Origin: Streptomyces sp. NRRL WC-3549
GTDB lineage: Bacteria; Actinomycetota; Actinomycetes; Streptomycetales; Streptomycetaceae
Length of the DNA stretch: 16,908 nt
Direction of reading: 5' to 3'
Assembly: GCF_000721935.1 (NCBI RefSeq)
Contig: NZ_KL585385.1
Location: 32,747-49,654 of the forward strand
Below, piece by piece: positions 6,498 to 12,576 of the stretch. The translations under genes and the position numbers were made by a program. The first letter of the stretch is position 1. Every line of letters starts with the position of its first letter. The notes under the pieces are model-generated. The model saw nothing but the letters and a program-made list of their open reading frames with translations. It was not told the origin of the DNA and ran no database searches.

Positions 6498-6783
6498 TGC
6501 GCGCCCCCTTTGACTCGGGGATTACCCCAATTCCCATTGCGAACAGTCGCCGTTTCTTAGTAGGCGTCTTGCCTTTTTGGATGCCGTAGCCCGCTCGCTG
6601 AATCATTGCAACGACCGTAGACATGGGCATGGCGACATCCGGATATCCGTTGGCCTGTACCCACGTGTTGGCTGCGGCGGTAAGTATGTAGCTCGACGAT
6701 CTGTATTCCGCCCGGTCTACAGTGCGCGCCCGCAGGAATGCACAGAATGCATCCCACTGCTCAGGAGTGAACTCAGCGGTCAC
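6490..6783 (-). CDS. Small protein resembling the C-terminal winged helix of D5-type primases
   Basis: 97 residues from GTG at 6783, which overlaps the end of the previous gene by 11 bases. The pattern FTPEQWDAFCAFLRARTVDR, then YILTAAANTWVQANGYPDV, MSTVVAMIQRAG and KKRRLFAMGIGVI follows the layout of the winged-helix tail of phage/plasmid D5-type primase-helicases (aY..W...nG ... l...G ... rr..GI). That domain binds DNA. Here it stands alone, without primase or helicase domains. It could be a DNA-binding accessory or regulator of the element. This is a pattern-based inference; the gene itself is well supported by overlap on both sides. Confidence 0.7.
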   Translation of the reverse strand: MTAEFTPEQWDAFCAFLRARTVDRAEYRSSSYILTAAANTWVQANGYPDVAMPMSTVVAMIQRAGYGIQKGKTPTKKRRLFAMGIGVIPESKGARNA

Positions 6784-7015
6784 GGCACACCGCCAAGATC
6801 TCGCGCTGAATACCGACAGACCGGCCACGAGACACGGCGTCGAAAAGGTGGGGGAGAACTGTTAGCAGCGGGTTAATCACTGTCCGTCCGCTCTCTTCAA
6901 AGGTGAGGTCGTCGGCGTCAAGTTCATCAAAGATGCGGCTAAGCAAAGCGTTCATTCGGCGACCCGGAGCATCGGGGCGGACGCTAGGCATATCGGCGGG
7001 AGTTGGGGAAGCCAT
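6773..7015 (-). CDS. Hypothetical protein, 80 residues
   Basis: ATG at 7015 is chosen because AGAAAGGAACC lies upstream; an in-frame extension to 7060 overlaps the HNH-like gene. It begins MASPTPADMPSVRPDAPGRR, then has a helical segment RMNALLSRIFDELDADDLTF and ends LFDAVSRGRSVGIQREILAV. Acidic and helical, without cysteines or catalytic motifs. Family unknown. It starts the overlapping chain of four leftward genes ending at 5021 and lies 38 bases after the HNH-like gene, so probably in the same operon. Confidence 0.68.
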   Translation of the reverse strand: MASPTPADMPSVRPDAPGRRMNALLSRIFDELDADDLTFEESGRTVINPLLTVLPHLFDAVSRGRSVGIQREILAVCRDR

Positions 7016-7052
7016 GTTCTTTGGTTCCTTTCTGAGGGATCGCAGCAAAGCG

Positions 7053-7493
7053 CTACGCAATCACTGGCCTAGGCTTGTGGTAGCTTCCGTATCTTTCCCG
7101 TGCGATACGGGCAAGCGTGTTTTGGTGCTCACGGTGCACCGCCTGCCGGATAAGCTCATCTGCGGTGAACCGGGCGCGTGCCTTTCGACTAAGAGCGTCA
7201 CAGGTAGCGAGGAATTCACTCGGGGCGCGCCGGTACGCGGCATCCATGCCACGATGGTCATTGACGCACATGGGCTGATAGCAGTAAGGGTCATCTGACC
7301 ACGTGAAAGCACCGTACATATTCTCGTCCGGGTCACTCCACATGTACGCCCACTCAGCGGCAGTACCACCGCACCACACGCACGCGTAATACTTTGCGAG
7401 TCCGCGTATGCGCTTCACCTTGCCGTGTGCCAGGCGGTATGCCGTGGCGGCACGAAGGGAAGTCTTCGGGTGGGGAATTCCTTGCGTCATCAT
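7053..7493 (-). CDS. HNH endonuclease-like protein with degenerate active site
   Basis: 146 residues, ATG ATG start with GGAG about 10 bases upstream. The layout matches phage-type HNH proteins: CVWCGGTAAEW (Cys38, Cys41, Trp48), a loop, then YQPMCVNDHRGMD (Cys76, His80, Asp84). Typical members read CxxC..A..W.H and PLCxxCHxxYD. Here the catalytic histidine after the tryptophan is missing (WAYMWSDP), and the fourth zinc cysteine is Asp79. Nuclease activity is therefore doubtful, and a structural or DNA-binding role is possible. In phages, HNH proteins often sit beside terminase genes and help packaging; here the terminase-like gene is 2.6 kb downstream on the same strand. Confidence 0.65.
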   Translation of the reverse strand: MMTQGIPHPKTSLRAATAYRLAHGKVKRIRGLAKYYACVWCGGTAAEWAYMWSDPDENMYGAFTWSDDPYCYQPMCVNDHRGMDAAYRRAPSEFLATCDALSRKARARFTADELIRQAVHREHQNTLARIARERYGSYHKPRPVIA

Positions 7494-7495
7494 GC

Positions 7496-7597
7496 TTATT
7501 CTGCTCCAGAACGCAGAAATGCCCGGTACAGGATGACCTCTAGGTGGCAGCCTAGGTCATCCCATACCGGGCAAGATTGTGGGTGCGTGGCTGCCAT
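7496..7597 (-). CDS. Possible 33-residue leader peptide upstream of the HNH-like gene
   Basis: ATG at 7597 to TAA at 7498-7496, ending 2 bases before the HNH-like ATG. The peptide begins MAATHPQSCPVWDDLGCHLE and ends VILYRAFLRSGAE. The C-terminal part looks like real coding (an amphipathic VILYRAFLR), and the position would couple it to the next gene. Against it, there is no clear ribosome-binding site, and the middle coincides with a long inverted repeat, which could explain the sequence on its own. Confidence 0.3.
   Translation of the reverse strand: MAATHPQSCPVWDDLGCHLEVILYRAFLRSGAE
7520..7573. repeat. Near-perfect inverted repeat, 20-base arms
   Basis: TGCCCGGTA-CA-GGATGACCT (7520-7539) and AGGTCATCC-CA-TACCGGGCA (7554-7573) are complementary except for one symmetric 2-base mismatch. 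The loop is 14 bases and can itself pair through CTAGG/CCTAG. It lies between the zinc-finger gene and the HNH-like gene. It could be a terminator or attenuator for the leftward transcript, or a DNA site. No long U-tract follows on the minus strand, although TTTCTG does. Confidence 0.75.
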
Positions 7598-7750
7598 TAC
7601 GCACAAGTGAGGGGGCCCCGAAAAGGAGCCTTGAAGGAAGCTCAACCCTTCGGGGGTGCACCCCTCTACTTGTACTAGAGCGCATGAGATTCCCTGCGGA
7701 GGCGAATGCGCCGCTAATCGGTAGCCCTAATTGATTGTGTTACGCAAGCG
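7574..7750. other. Structured gap between zinc-finger and HNH-like genes
   Basis: I see no tRNA and, apart from the start of the possible leader peptide, no gene. It contains the perfect 12-base palindrome GGGGTGCACCCC (7653-7664) and a hairpin GCGCAT/ATGCGC (7680-7685, 7706-7711). With the repeat at 7520-7573, this makes a run of potential RNA structure in the leader of the HNH-like operon. Confidence 0.4.
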
Positions 7751-8227
7751 TTACTTTGAGGCGCGAGTGGCAAGATCGGCAGCACGGGCAGCGCGGTAAA
7801 AGGCGGTCTTGCAACGAGGAGAGCAAAACCGAGGGGGGCGACCACGCTTGTACCCCTGGTCATCCCCCGGGTAAATAAGCTCTCCGCAGTGCTCACACGA
7901 AGTGCAGTCCCGCACTTCCTGCGCAAGGTCGATTTCGTCTGCCGCCGCTCTCCGGGCTGCTTCCTGAACTTCCGTACACTCTTCGCCGTTGCGGTCGTCA
8001 TAGTCACAGACGCTCTTGGTGCGCGAAGTCATGAAAATCTTCGCCCCGCACAGCCCGCATGTCGAAAACTGAGGGATTCCGAGTGCTACCCGCTCACGCT
8101 CCCACTTCTTGTTTCGGCTAGCGGCTACGTGGCAGCGCTGAGAGCAGTAGCGCTCTTGACGGCCGGTGAGGTACTTCCCGCAAACGACGCAAGTCACGGA
8201 GTGCCGGTTAAACCGAAGCTGGGGCAT
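7751..8227 (-). CDS. Protein with three treble-clef-like zinc fingers
   Basis: 158 residues from ATG at 8227, with AAGGA 9-10 bases upstream; an upstream extension to 8332 has no supporting site. Three cysteine clusters are regularly spaced: C13-C16/C28-C32 (CVVCGKYL ... YCSQRC), C57-C60/C74-C84 and C111-C114/C135-C139 (CEHCGELI ... FCSPRC). The first and third share the form CxxCG...(Y/F)CSxRC(H/K), typical of short zinc ribbons that bind nucleic acid or protein. The linkers are basic or helical. Found sporadically in actinobacterial mobile DNA, function unknown. It is the most upstream gene of the leftward set, followed by the structured gap and preceded by the AT-rich control region, so it may be an early or regulatory product. 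Confidence 0.75.
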   Translation of the reverse strand: MPQLRFNRHSVTCVVCGKYLTGRQERYCSQRCHVAASRNKKWERERVALGIPQFSTCGLCGAKIFMTSRTKSVCDYDDRNGEECTEVQEAARRAAADEIDLAQEVRDCTSCEHCGELIYPGDDQGYKRGRPPRFCSPRCKTAFYRAARAADLATRASK

Positions 8228-8545
8228 GGGGTCTTGTCCTTGTCGTCCGTCGATTCTCGGTCTAGCGGACTCCCCACTAAGGGAACGTCCACTCATAACT
8301 AGCGTGGAAGGGATTCCAGGGACTCCCGACAACCGAGGTGTGTTCCTCTAATCGTGGTGCTCTGAGGCTTTCCCCTTTGAAGCCCTATATGTATTTTTTG
8401 ATTTGTGGGTGGAACCCTAAATGTATTAACGTCACCTTCTTAGAGGAACATTGCAGGTCAGACGGGGTGTTGGAGGTTAGGCGAGTGACGCTCTCCCCTC
8501 TCCGCTGATTCGCTCCCCTCAGAGCGTCCCTAAGGGCCTGAGAGA
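8228..8545. promoter_or_regulatory. AT-rich control region with inverted and direct repeats
   Basis: No gene seen. TGTTCCTCTAA (8341-8351) and TTAGAGGAACA (8440-8450) are a perfect 11-base inverted pair 88 bases apart. Between them lie two direct copies, CCCTATATGTATT (8383-8395) and CCCTAAATGTATT (8415-8427), 32 bases apart with one mismatch. The run TATGTATTTTTTGATTTG is strikingly AT-rich for this DNA. TGGAA/TTCCA (8305-8309, 8314-8318) is a short dyad nearer the zinc-finger gene. It probably contains the promoter of the leftward genes, and it may be an operator array or a replication origin. Confidence 0.55.
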
Positions 8546-8574
8546 GCCCCGGCGGTCCATTGCCTCACCGGGGC
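8546..8574 (-). terminator. Hairpin, second of a pair after the integrase unit
   Basis: GCCCCGG (8546-8552) pairs perfectly with CCGGGGC (8568-8574), loop 15 bases. It follows the hairpin at 8622-8657 in the direction of integrase transcription. It would reinforce termination and insulate the AT-rich control region. Confidence 0.55.
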
Positions 8575-8621
8575 CCCTCTAGGCACTACATGCGCCGTCA
8601 GGCGGCTTCCGGACACAGGAA

Positions 8622-8657
8622 AGCGGCCCCAGCGGGATCACTCCCACCGGGGCCGCT
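8622..8657 (-). terminator. Terminator of the integrase operon
   Basis: AGCGGCCCC (8622-8630) and GGGGCCGCT (8649-8657) form a perfect 9-base stem. A further GGGA/TCCC pairing (8634-8637, 8642-8645) lies across a symmetric 3-base internal loop. It starts 20 bases after the stop of the 58-residue gene. The U-tract is weak (CTTTCC), which is normal for high-GC actinobacteria. Confidence 0.75.
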
Positions 8658-8676
8658 CTGGTCGGCGCTGAGCGCC

Positions 8677-8853
8677 TTACTCCGCCAGGAACTCAGGGAA
8701 GCCCATGAGTGCCGCTTGTAGCGCCTCAAGCCGGTCTATCCGGCCACGGAGTAGGGCCGTGTCCTCTCCGGCCCGTACGCGCCGCCACAGGGCCTTTGAC
8801 TTGCGCTGCAAGTGGCGCATCTCGTCGGCCCGGAACTGTGCTTCGGTCGTCAC
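8677..8853 (-). CDS. 58-residue helical protein overlapping the integrase stop
   Basis: GTG at 8853 overlaps the integrase TGA (GTGA), and TAA is at 8679-8677. The protein begins VTTEAQFRADEMRHLQRKSK, continues ALWRRVRAGEDTALLRGRID and ends RLEALQAALMGFPEFLAE. It is basic in the N-half, strongly helical, with a leucine/alanine-rich heptad-like segment near residues 34-50. Codon use and a terminator 20 bases downstream support a real gene. I know no family for it. Coupling to a serine integrase makes an accessory role in recombination plausible, for example a directionality factor. Some known factors are of this size, but they do not share a common sequence, so this remains inference. Confidence 0.65.
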   Translation of the reverse strand: MTTEAQFRADEMRHLQRKSKALWRRVRAGEDTALLRGRIDRLEALQAALMGFPEFLAE

Positions 8854-10409
8854 GCGGCTACCCCCCGGCTGTCCGCTTCAGCGGCAGCGATAGCGGCAAG
8901 CTCACCGGCCGCAGGATCGTCCCGGAACCATGCGGGACCCTCAAATTCGACGGATACCCGCGACGGATCGAACCGCCTAGGTGATCCGGGGGTTGCCGGT
9001 CGGATTACCACGTACGCGCCTAGATCCTTGAGCAGTGCTCTACGTCCTTCGTTATCGCGTCGGTTCCATTCCTCCGCCACTGTGCCCCCGGCATCAACCC
9101 AGCGGCCTTCAGTGTGTTCGGCTTCCGTGCGCAATTCGGCTTGCCGCTTTTCCAGTGCGGTTAGCTGAGAGATGACTATGCGCGCTGCTGTGCCGTTCGG
9201 GTCGAGTTGTCCGAGGTTCCCGGCCAGTCGTTCAATTTGTGTGGTCACTTCGGAGAGCTGGAGTACCGCGCTCCCGTCAGGATTTACCCAACGCTTGAGC
9301 GCGAATCGTCCGAACCGCTTGAGGTAATCGGCGGTCACGAGCGCGTCCAGGTGGTGGGCTGTGATGACGTTTGGCTTGTGGGTGCCGTACTTGCCAACAC
9401 CATTCCGGCAAACGTATGTGGAAAAGTCTTGCCCCCGCACTTCTCGACGCTGCCTGTACATTGGGCCTTCGCATTCCGAGCACAGTGCGATGTGCAGGAG
9501 TAGCGCCTTACCGGTGCGCTCAGCGCCGCGCCCCTTTGATTTGCCGTCGATGACAGCGCGCACGGATGACCAGATTTCAGCGCTGAGGATTTCCGGACCG
9601 GCTGACACTGGCATTCCCTCAGCGTCTAGCACTGGCTGATTGGTGAGGGCGCCGCGCTTGCTGCCCGGTGTTGCTTGAACGAGCCACCCGCGTACGGCAG
9701 GCGTGTATAGGACGTCTCGCAGCGTTGTCGTGTACCACTTGCCGCCCCGAAGCTTCCGCCCGTCCCGCTGACGCGCGTGATCCGCCGGGGGAAGAACGCC
9801 GCGTTCATTGAGTTCACGGGCAAGGCCGCTCAGGGACGCGCCGTGATTGGTGAGCTTGTCGGCAGCTTCGCGGAGGACAGCGGCGGCAGTCTCGTCAATA
9901 ATCCAGCGTTTGTTGTTGACTGGTCCGCTGACGCTGTAGCCGTACGGGGGGAGTCCCCCCAGGTGGTTGCCGCGTGCCTTGAAGTACTTCTTGCTGTCCG
10001 TGATTCGTGTGGTGATCAATTCTCGTTCGTACTGAGCGAATGCCGACAGCACGTTGATGATGATTGACGAGTTTTCCGGTGACACGACTCCGTCAGCGGT
10101 TACGACGGTCGCGTCGGAAGCCTTTGCCGCATCCAAGAGACGTTGGAACTCAAGAACGCTCCGGGCGAACCGGTCGAGACGCGTTGCAAGGACGAAGTCA
10201 GCGCGCGGCATCCACGAGAGAACTTCACGCATCCCTTCGCGGTCTTCCAGCCTGCTCGCACCGCTGACGTTCGTGTCTGTGGCGATGTGGACGACGTGCC
10301 ACCCACGGGATTCGGCGTACCGGCGGCAAGCGGTAATCCGGTGGTCGGGCGCCTCTTCGGCGAACAGTCGGGACAGTCGGTCATAGATCACGACGGTTGG
10401 TTGAGACAT
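8850..10409 (-). CDS. int: Large serine integrase
   Basis: 519 residues; ATG at 10409 is chosen because the resolvase fold begins directly after it and the long upstream extension is antisense to tadA. Catalytic Ser13 lies in VVIYDRLSR. Other resolvase motifs are ASRLEDREGM (51-60), RLDRFARS (77-84) and ERELITTRI (128-136). The recombinase domain starts GGLPPYGY (151-158). A zinc-ribbon has Cys310, Cys313 and Cys334 with His344 in place of the usual fourth cysteine, and a coiled-coil region follows at about 360-440. The enzyme performs attP x attB recombination with a 2-base overlap, here inferred as GG inside tadA. The start is 58 bases from the crossover, as expected for int beside attP. 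It is followed by an overlapping 58-residue gene and two hairpins. Confidence 0.95.
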   Translation of the reverse strand: MSQPTVVIYDRLSRLFAEEAPDHRITACRRYAESRGWHVVHIATDTNVSGASRLEDREGMREVLSWMPRADFVLATRLDRFARSVLEFQRLLDAAKASDATVVTADGVVSPENSSIIINVLSAFAQYERELITTRITDSKKYFKARGNHLGGLPPYGYSVSGPVNNKRWIIDETAAAVLREAADKLTNHGASLSGLARELNERGVLPPADHARQRDGRKLRGGKWYTTTLRDVLYTPAVRGWLVQATPGSKRGALTNQPVLDAEGMPVSAGPEILSAEIWSSVRAVIDGKSKGRGAERTGKALLLHIALCSECEGPMYRQRREVRGQDFSTYVCRNGVGKYGTHKPNVITAHHLDALVTADYLKRFGRFALKRWVNPDGSAVLQLSEVTTQIERLAGNLGQLDPNGTAARIVISQLTALEKRQAELRTEAEHTEGRWVDAGGTVAEEWNRRDNEGRRALLKDLGAYVVIRPATPGSPRRFDPSRVSVEFEGPAWFRDDPAAGELAAIAAAEADSRGVAA

Positions 10410-10439
10410 GTGGGCCCTAGCGCGGAAGTGCTTCCCAAC

Positions 10440-10490
10440 CGTGTGGATGGTCAGGAAGGTCACGCGGGCGGGTGCTGCACGGTGCACGCC
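10440..10490. other. attR: attR, right element junction
   Basis: Element sequence GGTCACGCG leads into GG at 10467-10468 and then host tadA codons (GGC GGG TGC TGC ACG GTG CAC). TCACGC at 10460-10465 mirrors GCGTGA at 762-767, with one base on each side of the GG, so the rebuilt attP is a 6-bp-arm inverted repeat centred on the crossover. The integrase start lies 58 bases away, the usual attP-int arrangement. Confidence 0.8.
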
Positions 10491-10769
10491 AATGCCGCCG
10501 AGCATGTACCCGCCCGTCTCGAGGCACTGGGTACGGCCGCAGGCCTCGACCGTGCCGCACTGCACAGCCAGTTGGCGGCGGCTCTGTCGGTGGTGGTCCA
10601 TCTGGTCCGGGACCGGGGCGGACAGCGGCGGCTCGCGGAAGTCCATGTGATCGGGCGGGACGACGCGGGACTCGTGGTTACCGTGCCCGCGCTGAGCTGG
10701 GGCGTCAAGGGCTTCGCGCCGGAACGGGGCTGGGAGCGGCTGGAATCGCTGATCGGTGCACCGGTATGA
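10467..10769 (+). pseudogene. tadA: TadA-like ATPase, 3' part separated by the element
   Basis: This stretch continues the tadA frame from codon GGC at 10467: GGCCTVHANAAEHVPARLEA and onwards to ...WERLESLIGAPV. It supplies the second half of the His box (TVHAN) and the C-terminal domain missing from the left part. In the integrated state it has no native start. The frame is open back to an ATG at 10143, antisense to the integrase, which is unlikely to be used. The stop overlaps the tadB start (ATGA), so translation of tadB, normally coupled to tadA, may also suffer. Confidence 0.88.
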
Positions 10770-11653
10770 CCGCCGGCGGAGTGACAGCCGTGGGGGCCGG
10801 GGCGCCGGCCCACATGCCGCTCCTGGTGATGGCGGTCGGCGCGGGCGTCTCGGGTGGGTTGGCTGTCGCCAAGGACCACGGGCTGAAGCGGGCGCGGGCG
10901 ATGTTCGTGTCGCGCCGGGACGGCGGGCAGATCCAGGCCAGGGGACGGGCCGATGCCCTGGCTCGTCTCGACGCGCACCGTGAGTGGCTCTGTGTTCCCG
11001 CGGCGGTGCTGCTCGCGGTGATGGGCGGGTCGGTGCTTCCCCTGCTCGCCGGAGGCGTGGCGGTTCCCCTGGTACGGCGATTGATCGCTCGCCGTGCCAG
11101 GGCACGCGACCGTGAACGTGCTGCCGACGCTGTGACAGCGCTCTGCGGTGCCGTCGTGGGGGAGCTGCGGGCCGGGCGGGAGCCCGGGCGTGCGCTGCTC
11201 GTCGCGGGACGCGGCGAGGGCGCTCTGGGAGGTGCCGAAGCAGCGGTTCTGGCGGCTGCCCGATTCGGCGGTGATGTGCCGGAGGCCCTCCGGAAGGTGT
11301 CCGCGGTGCCGGGCTTCGAAGGGCTCGCCGGGATGGCGGCCTGCTGGCGGGTGGCGGTGGACGGTGGAGCCGGTCTCGCTACCGGCCTGGCCCGTATCGA
11401 GCAGGCGCTACGGGCCGAGCGCCGCAGCCGGGAGGAGTTGCGGGCACAGCTGGCCGGAGCCTGGTCCACCGTGGTGGTGCTGGCGCTGCTGCCGATGGTC
11501 GGTCTGGGGCTGGGCGTGGCGCTGGGAGCCGACCCGCTGCGGGTTCTGCTGCACACGCCAGGCGGCTTCGCCTGTTTGGCGGCAGGTTCCTTGCTGGAGG
11601 CGGCCGGGCTGTTCTGGGCCACCCGGATCGTGCGAGCGGGGGAGAGGGCGTGA
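10766..11653 (+). CDS. tadB: TadB-like type II secretion F family membrane protein
   Basis: 295 residues; ATG at 10766 overlaps the tadA stop. It is a platform protein of the pilus/secretion machine that anchors the ATPase at the inner membrane. Hydrophobic segments lie near residues 17-35 (MPLLVMAVGAGVSGGLAVA), 75-100 (VPAAVLLAVMGGSVLPLLAG), about 235-255 (STVVVLALLPMVGLGLGVAL) and about 265-290 (GGFACLAAGSLLEAAGLFWA). A cytoplasmic T2SSF-type domain lies between (DAVTALCGAVVGELRAGREP, then LARIEQALRAERRSREELRA). Length and topology fit the actinobacterial TadB type. The next gene overlaps as GTGA, so the operon is tightly coupled. Confidence 0.85.
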   Translation: MTAGGVTAVGAGAPAHMPLLVMAVGAGVSGGLAVAKDHGLKRARAMFVSRRDGGQIQARGRADALARLDAHREWLCVPAAVLLAVMGGSVLPLLAGGVAVPLVRRLIARRARARDRERAADAVTALCGAVVGELRAGREPGRALLVAGRGEGALGGAEAAVLAAARFGGDVPEALRKVSAVPGFEGLAGMAACWRVAVDGGAGLATGLARIEQALRAERRSREELRAQLAGAWSTVVVLALLPMVGLGLGVALGADPLRVLLHTPGGFACLAAGSLLEAAGLFWATRIVRAGERA

Positions 11654-12465
11654 TCCGGATGCCGGACATGGTGTGCCGGCCGGTGGTCGTCGGCGCGCTC
11701 TCGGGCATCGCCGTGTGCCTGGGCGTCATCCTGCTGGCGGCGATCCGTCGGGAGCGGTTGACACGTCGCCGGGGCGCCCGGCTGTTGCCGGCCGCCGTGT
11801 GCGGGCCCTCACCGGAACACCGGCGGCCGTCGTGGCGGACTGGGGGCCGGGACGGTGTGCGGCGGTGCACGGCCCTGCTCGGGGCCTGGGCGGCCGGCTG
11901 GTTCCTGGTCGGTGGGCCGGCCGGATGCGGAGTGGGGTGCGTGGCGGCGTACGGCCTCTGGCGGTGGCAGAGCTCCGCAGGGACGCGCAGGGCCGCCGCG
12001 CGGGAAAAGGCAGAGGCCGCGGCGGTCGCCGCGCAGTTGCCCCTGGTCGCCGACCTCTTGGCCGCCTGCCTGTCGTCGGGGGCCGGACCACGGGATGCGG
12101 CGGAGGCGGTCGGGGAGTCCATGGGCGGTCCGGTGGGGGACCGTCTCGGCCGCACAGCCGCCGAGATCCGGCTCGGCGGGGACCCGTCCGAGGCGTGGGG
12201 GCGCTTCGGTGAGATACCCGGTGCCGCACGACTCGCCCGATGCCTGGAACGGGCCGGTGCGACAGGGGCTCCGGCAGCGGACTCGGTGTCCCGGTTGGCG
12301 GACGAGATACGTGCCGAGCGGGCGAGCGCGGCAGTGGCACGGGCCCAGCGTGCGGGCGTGCTGATCACCGCGCCGGTGGGGCTGTGTTTCCTGCCCGCCT
12401 TCCTGGCCGTGGGCGTGGCGCCGGTGGTGATCGGTCTGGCGGGCGGCCTGTTGCAGCGCAACTGA
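11650..12465 (+). CDS. tadC: TadC-like type II secretion F family membrane protein
   Basis: 271 residues from GTG at 11650, overlapping the tadB TGA. It is the second inner-membrane platform protein of the system. It has an N-terminal membrane helix (VVVGALSGIAVCLGVILLAA), a pair near residues 75-105, and a T2SSF-like domain with QLPLVADLLAACLSSGAGPR followed by AAEIRLGGDPSEAWGRF and SRLADEIRAERASAA. A C-terminal membrane segment (GVLITAPVGLCFLPAFLAVG, VVIGLAGGLLQRN) completes it. TadB and TadC are expected to form the complex that receives pilin and couples to TadA. About 110 bases follow before the pilin-like gene. Confidence 0.85.
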   Translation: MIRMPDMVCRPVVVGALSGIAVCLGVILLAAIRRERLTRRRGARLLPAAVCGPSPEHRRPSWRTGGRDGVRRCTALLGAWAAGWFLVGGPAGCGVGCVAAYGLWRWQSSAGTRRAAAREKAEAAAVAAQLPLVADLLAACLSSGAGPRDAAEAVGESMGGPVGDRLGRTAAEIRLGGDPSEAWGRFGEIPGAARLARCLERAGATGAPAADSVSRLADEIRAERASAAVARAQRAGVLITAPVGLCFLPAFLAVGVAPVVIGLAGGLLQRN

Positions 12466-12576
12466 CGGAGGCGGGTTCGGCACGGGAGGACCGAACCGGG
12501 AGGCCCGGAGGCCGAAAGACAAGTGCTCGGGACGGCGATTCGATACCGGGCGACGAGACGAGACGACGAGGTCGAG

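Larger units (their letters stand above)
759..10468. mobile_element. Integrated element, about 9.7 kb, with serine integrase; candidate phage satellite or reduced prophage
   Basis: Boundaries were found by rejoining the split tadA gene. Codon 759 (GGT) and codon 10467 (GGC) are in the same frame. Fusing left flank, GG and right flank gives NTGHEGG followed by CCTVHAN, the expected His-box context. Content includes a large serine integrase at the right end, an XRE/DUF5753 regulator, DUF6879, a zinc-finger protein, an HNH-like protein, a small-terminase-like protein and several unknowns. I recognise no Rep, TraB, portal, capsid, large terminase or tail gene. Base composition is visibly less GC-rich than the flanking tad and helicase genes, with AT-rich patches such as 8383-8430. 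The phage-satellite reading rests mainly on the small terminase; a decayed prophage or an integrative plasmid relic are alternatives. Confidence 0.88.

Noticed and set aside
7600..7750. Possible tRNA in the structured gap
   Set aside because: No T-loop GTTCGA motif or cloverleaf with an anticodon stem could be fitted on either strand.
8341..8450. CRISPR array
   Set aside because: Only two 13-base direct repeats with one mismatch, no regular spacers and no cas genes.
759..10468. Actinomycete integrative conjugative element (pSAM2-like)
   Set aside because: Such elements carry a Rep protein, a TraB/FtsK-like translocase and usually a tyrosine integrase at a tRNA gene; none of these was seen.
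10471..10475. Shared word GGTGC (759-763 and 10471-10475) as the att core
   Set aside because: Using it would delete four bases and break the tadA frame; the GG at 10467-10468 restores the frame and sits at the centre of the attP dyad.
10410..11105. Upstream in-frame extension of the integrase across attR into tadA and tadB
   Set aside because: Antisense to the tad genes and low-complexity; the resolvase domain begins right at the ATG at 10409.
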